This document shows, piece after piece, positions 21,174 through 32,643 of a DNA stretch of 64,000 nt. Position 1 is the first letter of the stretch. Every line of letters starts with the position of its first letter. The stretch is from Corallochytrium limacisporum (taxonomy: Eukaryota; Opisthokonta). Both the position numbers and the translations under genes were made by a program. The stretch is from assembly GCA_002811645.1 (NCBI GenBank), contig PDIP01000034.1, positions 96,278-160,277 on the forward strand, read 5' to 3'. Under the pieces are notes generated by a model that worked only from the letters and a program-made list of their open reading frames with translations, was not told the origin of the DNA and did not search any database.

Positions 21174-21262
21174 TTGATGATGATCATCATGCATGATGAT
21201 GATGGTGATGATGATGACGATGAGCAGCAGCAGCAGCAGCAGCCGCCGCAGCCGCAGCATCA
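21174..21262 (+). repeat. GAT and CAG/CCG trinucleotide runs
   Basis: (GAT)n-like repeats are followed by AGC repeats and then GCCGC-type repeats. Confidence 0.75.
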
Positions 21263-24200
21263 TGCATGTATGGATGGGTTCGGTTGGGGTTTGTCTATCA
21301 ACACACAACAAATATTCCCAGCTCTCACTAAGAACGAAGGTAAAAACGACGGAGGAGGAGAGGAGCGACACCGGCGGTCAGGGGGGAGGGGGAGAGAAGG
21401 AGGGGAATGAAAACAGGCACAATTTTTTTTAACATGTTTGGAAAGACCGATAGGCGACAAGAGAGAGACAGGGGGCGAGGTTAAGGCGGAACAGCCACAG
21501 AGAGAGAGAGAGAGAGAGAAACAGAGAGAGTTGCGTTGCGTGTTTTGTGTGTGCCTTTTTGCTGCTGACTTGGCCAAAGCACACACACACACACACACGC
21601 ACGTAGCCTCAGCATGCCCTCCTGGCCCCTCTACTGTCCGGCTGAAATGTTCGTTTTGTACGCGCAAGCGAGTTTTCTGTTTTGGGCCTCTCTCACTCTC
21701 TCTCTGTGTCGCTCCTGCTCAAAAGCCGCCCGGCTCTGTGTGTGTGCGTGTGTGTGCTCTGCCGACGGTGCCATTCATTCAAAATCGCGGGTTTTTGGGT
21801 GATTTCTGCGAAACCCTTACTCTCTCCTGGTGCCTGTGTCGTTGTGTACTGGACGAACTCTTAGAACTCTCACTCTCTCTCTCTGTTGGGGGGGGGGATG
21901 ATGAAATCCCACTCGCCAGTTCCACCAAAACCCAACCCCCGAACACCGGGCCAAAAAAAAAATGTGAGAGAGAGAGAACATTGAGCAAAAAATGGGAGAA
22001 AAGAGGGAGCAGATGCTGCACTGGCCCCGTACGGACGCAAACCAAACCCAAGAAAAAATAGTAGAAAATACAAAAAAAAATGAAAAAAATGAAAACCAAT
22101 TAAACCCCCCAAAAGACAACACACACACTCAACCAAGTAATTGATGGCAGCAGTAGTTGTTCGTAGATAGTAAGTAGTAGACTTGGTGGTGGTGGGATAG
22201 AACCAATAGAACACTACTACTGCGAATTAAAAGGTAATTGGAAGACAATCAATCAAAGAATAAAAGAAAAGGAAATCAAGGAAGAAGAGATGAATTTTGG
22301 GCCCAGACAAATCCCCCGCCTGCTAAAAGTGGGGTGAAGTCAGAGAGTTAACGTTCCTTTTTCCTTTATATTTTCCCCTTTGTAACAAGAATTGGTGTTC
22401 TTTGCTTTTTTTTTCCTCTTGGGCTGTGTGTGTGCTCTTTTTGCTTTTTTGCCTTGGGTGCCTTGCTTTGCTTTTACTTTGCTTTGCTTTCACGGGCGAG
22501 GTGGGTGTCCAACCAGCCCCGCTGTATCACACTCTTGTGCCTCCTCCCTCCCCCCTCTCTTTGCCGCCGCCGTGGTTCGGGGTCTGCTGATGGTTTATTT
22601 TTCGGGCCGCCAATTCTGCCGAACATACGCACACTCCCCGGGTCTCCCTCGCCCTCTCTCTGTACCTGTTTTCCTTGCTTACCTGTGGTGTCACCGCATA
22701 GTTCATGCTTACTGGCGCTACTGAATCTGTGGATGGAAGGCGATAACAAAAAAAAACAATAACCACCAACCCCTCCCTTTCTCGCCAAAAAGAAAAATTA
22801 ACTCAACAACAACAACCAAGAAAAAAAGCCAAATAGAAATACCCGAGTCTTTTGTATAGCCCGCCGAGAGAGAGAGAGAGCACAGCGAGTAGGGACGCGT
22901 GCAAGGGGATCGGCTTTGGTTGTAGATCATTGTCACCGTAAGAAAAACCAAAGAAAGAGGGGGAAAACTTCTAATCAGTCCTTCGCCATCAGCAAACTTG
23001 CGTGATTTTTCAAGTTTTTCTTTGTATTTTTTATTGGGGTTTTTGACAGCCTTCTCCCCGGGGGGGAGTAGTCCTCCAAGAAGAAGGAAGGAACGAACAC
23101 ACACAACACACGCACTTGCGTACTAACTACTACCAATACCCTTCGGTAGCGGCCAAATTGTGCAGAGTTTGAGGGAGGGGGGGGTGGTGGACAAACCCTC
23201 TCCCCCACCCAACACTGAGAGAACACGAGGCTTTGGGGCCGACGAATTTTACGAACGACCGGCGGAGGAGGGAGGCAAGAGAAGTACCAGTGCTGCTGCT
23301 GCTGCTGGTCTTTGACGTGGGATTATGACTAACCTTTTCGGCGGTGGGTGATTAGCACCCCAGTCCCAAAAAATGAAATTCAAAAAGGGGAAATGGGGGA
23401 AAAAGTGAGAAACCCCCCTCTCCCCAGACACCAAATTTCGTACCTGCCAGTGTCCCCAAACATACCACACCACACACTCTCTCTCTCTCTTTCTTTATCT
23501 ATCTAACCCCTTCTTCACACACCGCACAACATTCCTTTGGTCCCCTCCCCCCGGGGGAGAAGGGGGAGGGGGGGGGGCCAGAGAAATTAGAAATCCCGGC
23601 CAGGAAAATTAGGCGATGCCGCGGCGTTAGAGAAAGGAAAGAAAGGAAGGGCAAAAAGAAAAGAGTGAGAACAACAGAAGAGGAGAGGGGAGGGGAAGTG
23701 GCTGGTAAAGGGCCCAGGCGAACCAGTACCGAACGGAGCTTTTTATTTGTCTTGTCTTCTCTGTCTTCCATTCTCTCAACTTTTGGCTTTTTCCATTTTT
23801 TTTCCCTTTCAATTTTCTCCCCTTTTTTCCCTTGGGCCCTTTCTTCTCTCTTTTCGTTGTGGTGAGAGGCCGGGGAAGGCCCCTCACGCCTGGGGCGGAG
23901 TGGAGGATTTTTCGGAGCTTCAATTTTTATATTTCCGTATATTATTATCAGTCCACTATTCCTTGTTTATAATATTAGATATGAGGGTGCTGTGGGATGA
24001 TTGCATAATAAGTATATTGAATCTCTCCAATGTTCAGAGGTCTTGTCAGTCCGGACGCGGAGAGGAATTCATCTAGATAGCGGATACAATAGCGGATACA
24101 ATTGATGATGACTATCCCATCCATCAACATGCACTTGCATGATTGGAAAAAGACCTGGTATGATTTCTTGCGGACACGCTATCAAGTTCTTAATGTGTAA

Positions 24201-24417
24201 ACAATCGAATAACCCTTTTTAATTGTGAATAGGAAAACAGGTGGGTTCTCACATGTCGGGACCGGAAACCCACAGGAGCTGAAAAAGTGCTGATCAGTGC
24301 CATTGCCATGAGCACCATAGGATTTCCGAGGTGCAATGATTATCTTGTCCTTTCCTTCTTCTCCTCCATTCATGAATAGTCGGTTGCTGGATGTTTCAGT
24401 GTCACTATCACTAATTT

Positions 24418-26802
24418 CTAGCCAGATCGCAAATACTTGAATTCGTGCCGACTCAAAATGTGCTCCAGATCCGGGTCCGCAAAAAAGATCCGGTGCATGT
24501 CCAGGAGAATGGTACGCAGGGTGTCGTGAAACTTGTCCACGTCAGTTTCACTGCTGCGTGTGAAGGCTGTAAGATGGAACCAGAGTCGGTCCTCCGCAAC
24601 AATGTACGCGCAGCCGTATCCGTCCTCGTCCTGGGGACTGAAGCCACCGCCGAGGGTGCCGAATGCCGGAGTCTGTGATGTGGACAGGCGGAAGGGTAGG
24701 TTGTATGCAGTGTCCGTGAACATTGCCGGACTCTCTACCCCCGCCGACGCGGCCAGGATCTGCAGACCCATGAGGTGCCGGTCAAAACCTTCACCGTTTG
24801 TGGCGAGGCGCATATTGCGCGCGTGGGCACTGGATGCTTCTTTGAGTAGATTCAGGCGCTCGTAGTCGCTCACTCCGGGTTCCTCCATGGCCTGGCAAAA
24901 GGCTGCAAGTTCCGGCGTGAGGCTTCGGACAGTTTCGGTGCGGCCATGGTGGAAGGAAATGGTGGCCGCAGATTCATAGGTGAGGGTCAGGCTGCCATGG
25001 AGGCGGTAGTAGGTCAGTTGCAGCGCGGCCTGGCAGAAGGCATCCGGACTGACCCGGACGCCCTTGATAATGTTCTTGCCAAAGGTATTGAACTGCAGTA
25101 CCTTACCCTGGACCACGCGCGTGAGTTCCATGAGCCGCTTGTGGGCCCGGTGGATCGATTGCCGGATAGGCGGGGTTAGGTGCCACTTGAGTTCGGACAG
25201 GACGCCAGCATCATCAAAGACAATCGAATTATCTACTGTAAAGTCACTGCCCGACTCGATACTAAAAGCAAATTCCGTCATGTAGATCATGATCAGTGGG
25301 TCGCACCACGTGTGGTCGACATTCATCACCAGTCGCCCGTTACCGAAAAAGACAATGTTGAAGTTCTTGTCAAACCAGAGGGCACGACCCTCGCGATGCA
25401 TAGCCAGGCGCTGCATATCTTCGACATCTTCCGGACACTCGTCGTCGAGGACCACCACAAAGAGCGCGCTTTCGATAGCGTCCAGCGTATCGTGGTTGGT
25501 CTTGTCCACGGACAACAGTGACTTGCGCATTTTTGCCCATTCGCTGCGATTGCCCGAGGTCAAGGCCGCAACGGGATACGTCTTGGAATTTCCATTCGAT
25601 CGACGATGCCTGGCCACGTTCTTCTTGATCTTCTCCAATTCGAATCGAATCTCCCGGTTCGTTAGCTGCGTGCCGTCAGAGTGCCACAGGTTCAAACGGA
25701 AATAGTTCTCTTCGTAGATTACCACAATGTGACGGCTGTTGGAGTACGTCACCAGGTAATCTTGGGGGTCATCCGGAATACGAACGGTGCCAAAGATCCG
25801 GCTGAACTGCCACATACACAGAGGGATCGTTCCTTGAACGCGGTTCGGTTCCAGCTGTTCCGTATCGACCAGGCGCTTGTACTTAAGAATGGCCGTGATC
25901 ATATTGGCAGCCCGACTTGTCTGGTTCCGGACCACGGGTTCGATGCGGTCCAGGCAGTACCAATTTGAGTAGATCGGCAGCGGCGTCCTCGACCCGAGAT
26001 AGACAATATTTTCCCACCAATCCAGCAGCCAGGACGTGGTACTTTGCCTCGCCCGTTGCTGCAGCGCCCGCTGCAGCTGCTTGCCCACGCCTACCCGGAA
26101 CTCCTCCACTCGCTCCTTGGTCATAGAGTACTCTTCCGGTCGGAGCAAAGGTTTCACACTAGTCAGGTATCGGTCCAAAGATTCATTTAGATTGGGCACC
26201 GGCAGCGCAGGGAGAGCAGGCTGCAGTTCCCAAAGCTTGGGTTGCGGGCCCCCAAGCATGCGCGCAAGTGTCAGGTGGATGCGCGCAGACCAGGAATTCG
26301 GGGCGTAGACCCACCGCCGGTACATGAGCAGGAGCCGGAGTAGGTGCAGTCGGATCCAGAGTAGGGCCGTGACCGCAATGCCAAAGACCCAGTTGATGGC
26401 ACTGGTGGCAATGGCCCTGGGCAGTCCAAAGCAGAGGGCTCCTATCAGGCCAAAGATGGTCCACAGTGGCCGCAGGGGCCCCACCTCACCGGTTGGTGGC
26501 GATGACATTGTGCTCAAGGTGGATGTGTTCTGGTTTGGTTCTTTTCTTAGTTCTGGGTGTTGGTGACCAATGGGAGGTGCTGAAGATGACCGAGTACCAG
26601 TAGCAACAGAGGTGTTGGGCCTGCTTGTGTTCCGCGGTCCTGGATGATAATTGTGTCTTGCTATGGAAGAGCCTGGACGCTGTCGGTGATGATGGCGAGA
26701 ATGATGCTGATGGTGGATATGGTGATGCTGACGATGCTCGTGGTGGTAGTGCGGGCGGGACGTGGCGTGCAGATCGCTATGGGACTGAAGTATACTAAAC
26801 AT
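24418..26802 (-). CDS. CPT1: Carnitine O-palmitoyltransferase, CPT1 type
   Basis: 794 residues from the first ATG (26802), or 696 from the ATG at 26508 (residue 99). CPT1 transfers long-chain acyl groups from CoA to carnitine at the mitochondrial outer membrane. Two hydrophobic segments occur just after residue 99 (TIFGLIGALCFGLP; INWVFGIAVTALLWI). The acyltransferase domain follows, with LPALPVPNLNESLDRYL, catalytic histidine in NVDHTWCDP, YESAATISFHHGRTETVRS and the C-terminal GGGFSPQDEDGYGCAYIV, all typical of CPT1 rather than CPT2 or CrAT. Residues 1-98 are His-rich and unlike any CPT1 N-terminus. The second ATG gives a more normal protein, so the upstream part may be leader. Single exon. 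Confidence 0.9.
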   Translation of the reverse strand: MFSILQSHSDLHATSRPHYHHEHRQHHHIHHQHHSRHHHRQRPGSSIARHNYHPGPRNTSRPNTSVATGTRSSSAPPIGHQHPELRKEPNQNTSTLSTMSSPPTGEVGPLRPLWTIFGLIGALCFGLPRAIATSAINWVFGIAVTALLWIRLHLLRLLLMYRRWVYAPNSWSARIHLTLARMLGGPQPKLWELQPALPALPVPNLNESLDRYLTSVKPLLRPEEYSMTKERVEEFRVGVGKQLQRALQQRARQSTTSWLLDWWENIVYLGSRTPLPIYSNWYCLDRIEPVVRNQTSRAANMITAILKYKRLVDTEQLEPNRVQGTIPLCMWQFSRIFGTVRIPDDPQDYLVTYSNSRHIVVIYEENYFRLNLWHSDGTQLTNREIRFELEKIKKNVARHRRSNGNSKTYPVAALTSGNRSEWAKMRKSLLSVDKTNHDTLDAIESALFVVVLDDECPEDVEDMQRLAMHREGRALWFDKNFNIVFFGNGRLVMNVDHTWCDPLIMIYMTEFAFSIESGSDFTVDNSIVFDDAGVLSELKWHLTPPIRQSIHRAHKRLMELTRVVQGKVLQFNTFGKNIIKGVRVSPDAFCQAALQLTYYRLHGSLTLTYESAATISFHHGRTETVRSLTPELAAFCQAMEEPGVSDYERLNLLKEASSAHARNMRLATNGEGFDRHLMGLQILAASAGVESPAMFTDTAYNLPFRLSTSQTPAFGTLGGGFSPQDEDGYGCAYIVAEDRLWFHLTAFTRSSETDVDKFHDTLRTILLDMHRIFFADPDLEHILSRHEFKYLRSG

Positions 26803-29768
26803 GTACTAATCGAAGTTCCTCCCGGGACGTCCTTCTGTCTGGTTTAAGTGTACTAGCCTCTATCAATTCTCTTACGGAGATCCCCGTCTTGGATGGGGTC
26901 CGCTTTATGCCATCATGACTATTCTTTTCCCGCTGTCGTGTCTCTCTCTCTCTTTTGGTGCGTGATTTGCCTCGTTTGTTGCAGTAGTCTCCTTCTTTTT
27001 CCCGAGTTCAGCCTTGTTCGCGGTAGAAGTAATCTTGCAATCGTACCCCGACTGCTATTCGTCCGCCTTTCTCTCTTTACACGGTGAACATATCAAGCAT
27101 GGTACGAAATACTAACAGGATGTGTCAGGTGTCGCCTTCGACCTCGATCATTGAACGTCTGGATACGAAACATTGCAAATGAATACGACCTGTGCGCTTG
27201 AAGTACCATTGCATTCTTGAACAGCAGCCACGTCTCCTGCTCTCCCCACTCTCTCTCTCTCTCTCCACTTTTCTTGCCGGTACCCCCCCCCTCTCTCACT
27301 CAACTCGCTGTCATGTTTAATATTGCGCGCTAAGAATAAAGCAACCGGATCAGAGGCGTGCACGATCGGAACAACAATGCGTGAATTGTCGGAATTCTCA
27401 ATATGCCAACACACACCCACGCACACTGGGGAAGCAGGGGGGGGCGAGGGGGGTGTCTTTGCCACTCGGGTCGACAGTTCGTTCCGTGGTTACAAGTCAT
27501 TCATTCTCCAATGTGAACGAACTTCCCCGCTTTTCCCTGGCCCGTTGACCTCCAGCCACCTTGCCGTACGCTCTGGACCTCGAGGCGGGCAGAACCGCGT
27601 CATGATAGGTCCACATAAGCACATGCACAGACATACTGAGCTGGTTGATGTCACAGTTTCTTTGGTGAATGATCTTTCAACGAACGAATTTAGGGAAACG
27701 AACGAAAAAAAAAGTTAGTGATTTATGCTCCCCTCGCGGACGTCGAATCCTGCGGCAAAGAATCTGCAGCACCCGGATCCGGCACGGTTAGTCAATCGGT
27801 ACGGTCCGTCCGTCCGTGCGTCCGTGCAGGCTCACTGCACACCGCACGGTGGCGAAGTGTAATTTAGACGTGGAAAGGACACACACACACACACACACCG
27901 TGTTGTTGCAAGATGATTTCGGGTCTCATCCCATCTCATCAGATCGCTCTTGCACTGCGATTAAACCTCCCCGGCGCACCTGGTACTGCGCTATCAAAAG
28001 ACCCCGCATACCGCGAAAGTGATCGCTAATCAGAACGACGGCGCTTACCACTGCCCTCAACTGAACACACCTTTGCACAATGTGGGCCCACGCTCTTCTA
28101 CCGCAGGATGAAAGGAGCGGCACGGTTGAGTTCTTACGATCGCATATGGCATGGCGATGGATGTTGAATGCGATGGCCCCCCTTCCCACTGTGGGTGGTA
28201 GCCACCTCGGGTGTCATTGTTTCGTGGTCGGCAACGACATGTCTCCTCTTTGGCCCACACAGCAGCACACACCGCAGTCACCGTACAGAAAGAAAGGAAA
28301 ATCGGAACGTTGTAACCCGCGATGCGTGTCCCCGCAATCAAACAGAGGGCAACAGGAGGAGATTAGCCGACGCAAAAAGCAAACGCAGGAAAAAAAAGGA
28401 AAAACACACCACAGGAAATTCGATACCCGTCCTATACAAATACTGAATGTACCAAACAAAATTTACTATTTTCTGGAATCTGGGGCGGGTGGGGAGGTAC
28501 TGGTGCGAGCTTGTGTGAATCACGTGGCCTGCGAGCTGCTGAAACGCAAGGGGTCTTACGTTTTCCCGGCCCCCCCCTGCTCCCACATCCTCCTCCCTTC
28601 GGCAGCTTCCCTCTTTGGAGGGTCGTCCCCGGTTCTCAGTTCATTATGAATTTGGGTGCCGATTTTCCATGGAAACTTTCTTCTTTTTTTTTTTGGGTTG
28701 GTATGCCCTCCTGGCTCTTTCACTCTCGATCTCTGCCGGTTCCCCGATTTTCCTCTTTTTCTTTTCTTTGGGTTGGTAGTTTTCCTTTTTGATACGGGCC
28801 AAGGCCAAGTGGCTTTTTCGACTGGACCGGGGTGGGGGGGGGGCCCGCGTTGAGGAAGGAACAATGACTCCTCCAAGTCCGCACCCTTTTTTTTTCGGCC
28901 CCCTCCCGGGGGGAGGGGGGAGCGGCGGGCAAATGGGGGGCCTCATTTTGCCGCTGGTTTGCGTCCCTCAACCCCAACTCCCTCCTTCTCATCACACTTC
29001 AGTCTCTGCTGTCCCCAGAAGAAACGACCGGGTTTTCATCCGGTCTCGGTGCGATGATACTAAATGGCAGCGCATTGACAGGGGACGGCTAATATGGCTG
29101 CGAGTGGTTGGACCGTCCCCGCTGGCTTTTGCGCATTTCTCTATGCTGGTGGTTTTCTGAGGGTCCCACCGGCGGACAAACACCCCCCCGCGGGGGAGCT
29201 CAACACTGGCTCGTTCCTTGGTTCACTTCCCATTGTGCACGGAGACTGGGAGTCTAATTTCCCCGGCCCCGAACACCGACCCCCGGCGTCCGGTTGGTAT
29301 TTAGTTTATTTAATGATCGGGATGCGGTTAGGTTTCAGTTTTATTTTGGAAGGCGAGGCAAAAGGGGGGGGGCTGGAGCTGCGCTTGAAGAGCCACACAG
29401 TCTCCTCCAGGTCTCAGTGCGCTCTCCGGGTTCCCCCCCCCCTTGACGGGAGACCCAGTATTGGAGCGAAAACAATGAATGACTGCGAAGCTCCACTCAG
29501 GGTGTTGTGGTAGTACTTTGAGTATCTTGCATTATTGAAATAGGGACCAGGAAGAACATAGGGTACTTAGATATACTGATGAAGAGTACCTCTGGACTGA
29601 CATATGTATGCATGAATCTACTGGATTATTTTGGTTTGAACAACTCCCGGTGATTCCGCAGATCAGAGAGAGGCACTGTAGTCATGAAGGTCGCTTAGAC
29701 TCGGGATAGGTAGTGAGCGACATACCAGTTTTGTAAATTATTGTTTTTATTGGGCCGTAGTGACCAAC
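26803..29768. other. Divergent CPT1/CSN6 intergenic region
   Basis: About 3 kb with no credible gene. It holds CT tracts (about 26940, 27247-27266), a CA run (about 27880-27898), GTCC repeats near 27806, and poly-T/poly-G blocks at 28.68-28.95 kb. Two GC-run islands lie at about 28.89-28.94 and 29.16-29.30 kb. Confidence 0.6.
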
Positions 29769-30863
29769 ATGTCTGCTCAACCTCAGGCAACGTTGAGTGC
29801 GAACCTGCACCCGTTGGTGCTGATCAATATCAGTGACCACTGGACCATGTCCAACGCGAATGAACGGAATATTCTGGCAGTTCGAGGTGCTCTGTACGGC
29901 CGTACCAAGGGCAGTGAAATTGAAATCTGTAACTGTTTTGCCGTTCCCTTCTCAGGACCCAGCGGCACCAAGAACGGAGAGATTGACCTCGACTGGTTCA
30001 ATGTCAAGCAAGAACAGTTCAAGAAGGTATTCCCCGATCTGGAACTGATCGGCCACTACGTCGCTGGCAGCTTTGAACAGCCCTTCGTCCTGACTCAACA
30101 GGAGAGCATCAGTAAAATGGTGGAGCAAGGCACATCTAGTCCACTACTGGCTCTACACTTTGACACGGACGAATTCCAGGAGCAGGCAGCGGCGACGTCG
30201 CTCGGTACGCATCCGGACCAGGCCAGTGCGGGCAAGACACAGGTGAGCGAGATAACTGAACTACCGATCCACGTCTACGAAGTGCAGAAACGGAGAGCAA
30301 CTGCGACAGCAGCAGGAAGCAGCACTGGGACTGCCACCAACACCACTGACCAGGGATCAGATGTGCTGGTCAAGATAAAGTATCGCCTGGTCAGTGAAGA
30401 CTCGGAGGGATTGGCAGTGCAACACCTGCAGACCATGCGCGGACAGAGTTACGATGGTAGTACTCAGGCGGACAGTAAATCTGTGGTTGCTGAACAGCTG
30501 CAGACGCAGTACAATGCCATCAAGGCCTTGTACGACCGCATTACGTACGTAAAGAGTTACCTGAATGCCGTCAAATCTGGGCAATTGCCTGCCAATCGCG
30601 GGATGCTAAGGCAAATCAACGGTACTGTGGGCAATATTCCCGCACTGGACACTACTGAATTCACCAGTGAGGTACTTCAGGAGTACAACGATGTTCTGCT
30701 TACCACGTATCTCAGCCTGATGACCTCGGGATGCGGCCAGATTGATAGTTTGATATCCCATGTAAACACGATCCAGGACCGAACGGGAAGCGCCGGTGTG
30801 GGAGGCAGTACCATGGGTGGGCATCAGACCAGTGGCATGGCGCCGGGTACGTTCATGCGCTGA
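29769..30863 (+). CDS. CSN6: COP9 signalosome subunit 6 (CSN6)
   Basis: 364 residues from the ATG at 29769. CSN6 is the non-catalytic MPN partner of CSN5 in the deneddylase that removes NEDD8 from cullins. The MPN domain starts at HPLVLINISDHW and runs to about residue 145, and the JAMM metal ligands are absent, as expected. Family marks include VRGALYGRTKGSEIEICNCF, FKKVFPDLELIGHYV and the C-terminal helices (QYNAIKALYDRITYVKSYL). The eIF3f and PSMD7 homologues share the fold, but the N-terminal and C-terminal blocks fit CSN6 best. Tail is Gly/Met-rich. Converges on PheRS alpha. Confidence 0.85.
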   Translation: MSAQPQATLSANLHPLVLINISDHWTMSNANERNILAVRGALYGRTKGSEIEICNCFAVPFSGPSGTKNGEIDLDWFNVKQEQFKKVFPDLELIGHYVAGSFEQPFVLTQQESISKMVEQGTSSPLLALHFDTDEFQEQAAATSLGTHPDQASAGKTQVSEITELPIHVYEVQKRRATATAAGSSTGTATNTTDQGSDVLVKIKYRLVSEDSEGLAVQHLQTMRGQSYDGSTQADSKSVVAEQLQTQYNAIKALYDRITYVKSYLNAVKSGQLPANRGMLRQINGTVGNIPALDTTEFTSEVLQEYNDVLLTTYLSLMTSGCGQIDSLISHVNTIQDRTGSAGVGGSTMGGHQTSGMAPGTFMR

Positions 30864-31149
30864 GATCGTGAGATTCATCGGTCACTACCGAACTTTGTGT
30901 TCTCTTACACACCCTACGAAATCAACCGTGCCCCCTGCCAACCTCAAAAATATAGGACTTAGAATAGAGAAGCGGTTAGCTCAACGATGAAAAACTCACC
31001 CTTTACTGACTTTGTTTTGGATACTCTTACATGGAATTTTGTGTCCGTGGTAGACTGTATGAGATGTGATTCTTTGTCAAGTAGAACCAGGATCTCGGGC
31101 ACTGATCGGGTTCATCAATGAATGATCATGGAACACCAAACCCGGACAC

Positions 31150-32643
31150 TTAATGCTTGTCCAGTCGACACAATGGGCTTTGCATGACCATGTCCAGATT
31201 CACCTTGTAACCCATTAGTTCGCGAATGTTGCTGATGCCGTATTTGATCATTGTCGGCCGCTCCAGACTCAGACCCCAGCCCAGTACACTAACCTCTTTC
31301 GGAATACCCATGGGTTCCACCATCTCCGGACGGAAGACCCCACTGTTGCCGACTTCGACCCACTTCTTGAGTCCCGGATGATAGGCAAAGATTTCCATGC
31401 TGGGCTCTGTGTACGGGTTGTAGGCCGGCTTGAAGCGCAGCTGACCCAGACCGAGACGCTCGTAGAACTTCTGCAGCACTCCGATCAAATGAGCCAATGT
31501 GATACCGTAATCGGCCACCACACCTTCGATCTGGTGGAATTCCGCGAGATGGGTCGCGTCCAAGGTTTCATTGCGGAATACGCGGTCGATGGAGAAGAGC
31601 TTGCGGCCACGGAAGGGCTGTTCCTGGCCCATTTTGTAGAGCATGCGCGCACTGATAGCGGTAGTGTGGGTGCGGAGCACGTTGCGTTCCGTCTCCTCGC
31701 GATGCCACGGAGCGCGGTAGCCGATCGATCCGTAGTCGCCATTCTCGTGGGTGTTGTGCACCCGTTTGAGATAGTCTTCTGGAAATTCGTTTGACCGTTC
31801 TGGGTCCTTCAGGAAGAACGTATCGTGATCGTCACGGGCAGGGTGTTTCTGGGGTACGTAGAGTGTGTCAAAGTTCCAGAAACTGCTCTCGACGTACTGC
31901 TGGGTGTTCATTTCTTCAAAGCCCATCTCCAGGAAGATCTCGCGGAATTCCTGGCGCACTTTCATAAGGGGATGTAGATGACCAGTCTCCACGGGCACAC
32001 CCATGGCATCAAAGTTGTACGGCTTGAAAGTCTTAGACTTCCATTCCCCATTGGCCAACATGTCCGAGGTCAACTCCGTCTCTGGTTTTTCCAATTTTGT
32101 TGTGAAGTTGGGTCCTTTGGCCACGCTGAAGAAGGTGATGTTCTCCTGGGCCACCAACTTACGCTTCTTCATGTCCTTCAGTTCTCCGTCAGCAACTGGC
32201 TGGCCGGCCGCGACTTTCTGACACAAGTCCCTAACCGGATCAGTAGTCACAGAGTCCATTGAGCGTTTAATCACAGGTGCACCTCCACTCTTATCAATAG
32301 ACACCCACTTAGCCTGCATCGCCTTGGCCATGCCGACCTTCGCCCACGGCCCGAGCTTCATAAGATCGGATTGAGCCATGCCGGCAGCACCTACTGCATC
32401 CCACACGCGCTTCTCATGGCTTCCCTCAGCAGCGATCTGCTGACCCTCAGCAGTCAAAGTCCAACGTGTCTCTTTCTTTGTGTCCGACAGAACAAGACCC
32501 TCGAAGGCATTCTCTAGAGACTTCAGTGCTCCGACCATAACCTGGTGATCGACTCCGGCCGACTGGGCTAGGGAAATAGTTGAGTCCACATTGCCCTGGC
32601 TGTCCAGGGTCTGCAGAATTGTCTGCTGCAGATCTTCTGCCAT
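31150..32643 (-). CDS. FARSA: Phenylalanyl-tRNA synthetase alpha subunit, cytosolic
   Basis: 497 residues, close to human FARSA (508). An N-terminal winged-helix region (about 1-170, including ETRWTLTAEGQQIAAEGSHE) precedes the class II catalytic core. Core marks are HPLMKVRQEFREIFLEMGF, the motif 2 region RVFRNETLDATHLAEFHQIEG and the motif 3 region GWGLSLERPTMIKYGI. The enzyme charges tRNA-Phe as an alpha2-beta2 tetramer. The beta subunit is not in the window. Single exon; divergent from PSMG3. Confidence 0.95.
   Translation of the reverse strand: MAEDLQQTILQTLDSQGNVDSTISLAQSAGVDHQVMVGALKSLENAFEGLVLSDTKKETRWTLTAEGQQIAAEGSHEKRVWDAVGAAGMAQSDLMKLGPWAKVGMAKAMQAKWVSIDKSGGAPVIKRSMDSVTTDPVRDLCQKVAAGQPVADGELKDMKKRKLVAQENITFFSVAKGPNFTTKLEKPETELTSDMLANGEWKSKTFKPYNFDAMGVPVETGHLHPLMKVRQEFREIFLEMGFEEMNTQQYVESSFWNFDTLYVPQKHPARDDHDTFFLKDPERSNEFPEDYLKRVHNTHENGDYGSIGYRAPWHREETERNVLRTHTTAISARMLYKMGQEQPFRGRKLFSIDRVFRNETLDATHLAEFHQIEGVVADYGITLAHLIGVLQKFYERLGLGQLRFKPAYNPYTEPSMEIFAYHPGLKKWVEVGNSGVFRPEMVEPMGIPKEVSVLGWGLSLERPTMIKYGISNIRELMGYKVNLDMVMQSPLCRLDKH

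Larger units (their letters stand above)
17690..24417. other. Large gene-free low-complexity region
   Basis: About 6.7 kb between the kinase start and the CPT1 stop. From about 18.3 to 23.9 kb, strongly purine-rich and strongly pyrimidine-rich blocks of roughly 100-500 bp alternate on the + strand. Within them are (CT)n, (GA)n, (GT)n/(CA)n and trinucleotide runs. ORFs are long only because of the repeats, and their translations are Ser/Leu- or Arg/Glu-biased. No RNA gene recognised. It may be the kinase's upstream regulatory region or long 5' leader. Confidence 0.7.

Noticed and set aside
21438-22061. 207-codon plus-strand ORF
   Set aside because: Open only because GA, CA and CT repeats lack stops; composition is repeat-driven.
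27735-27760. T-loop-like GTCGAATCC as a possible tRNA
   Set aside because: The flanking bases do not pair as a T-arm and no acceptor stem or anticodon arm is found.
28080-28649. 189-codon ORF in the CPT1/CSN6 spacer
   Set aside because: Biased composition, no domain, overlaps several other frames of equal quality.
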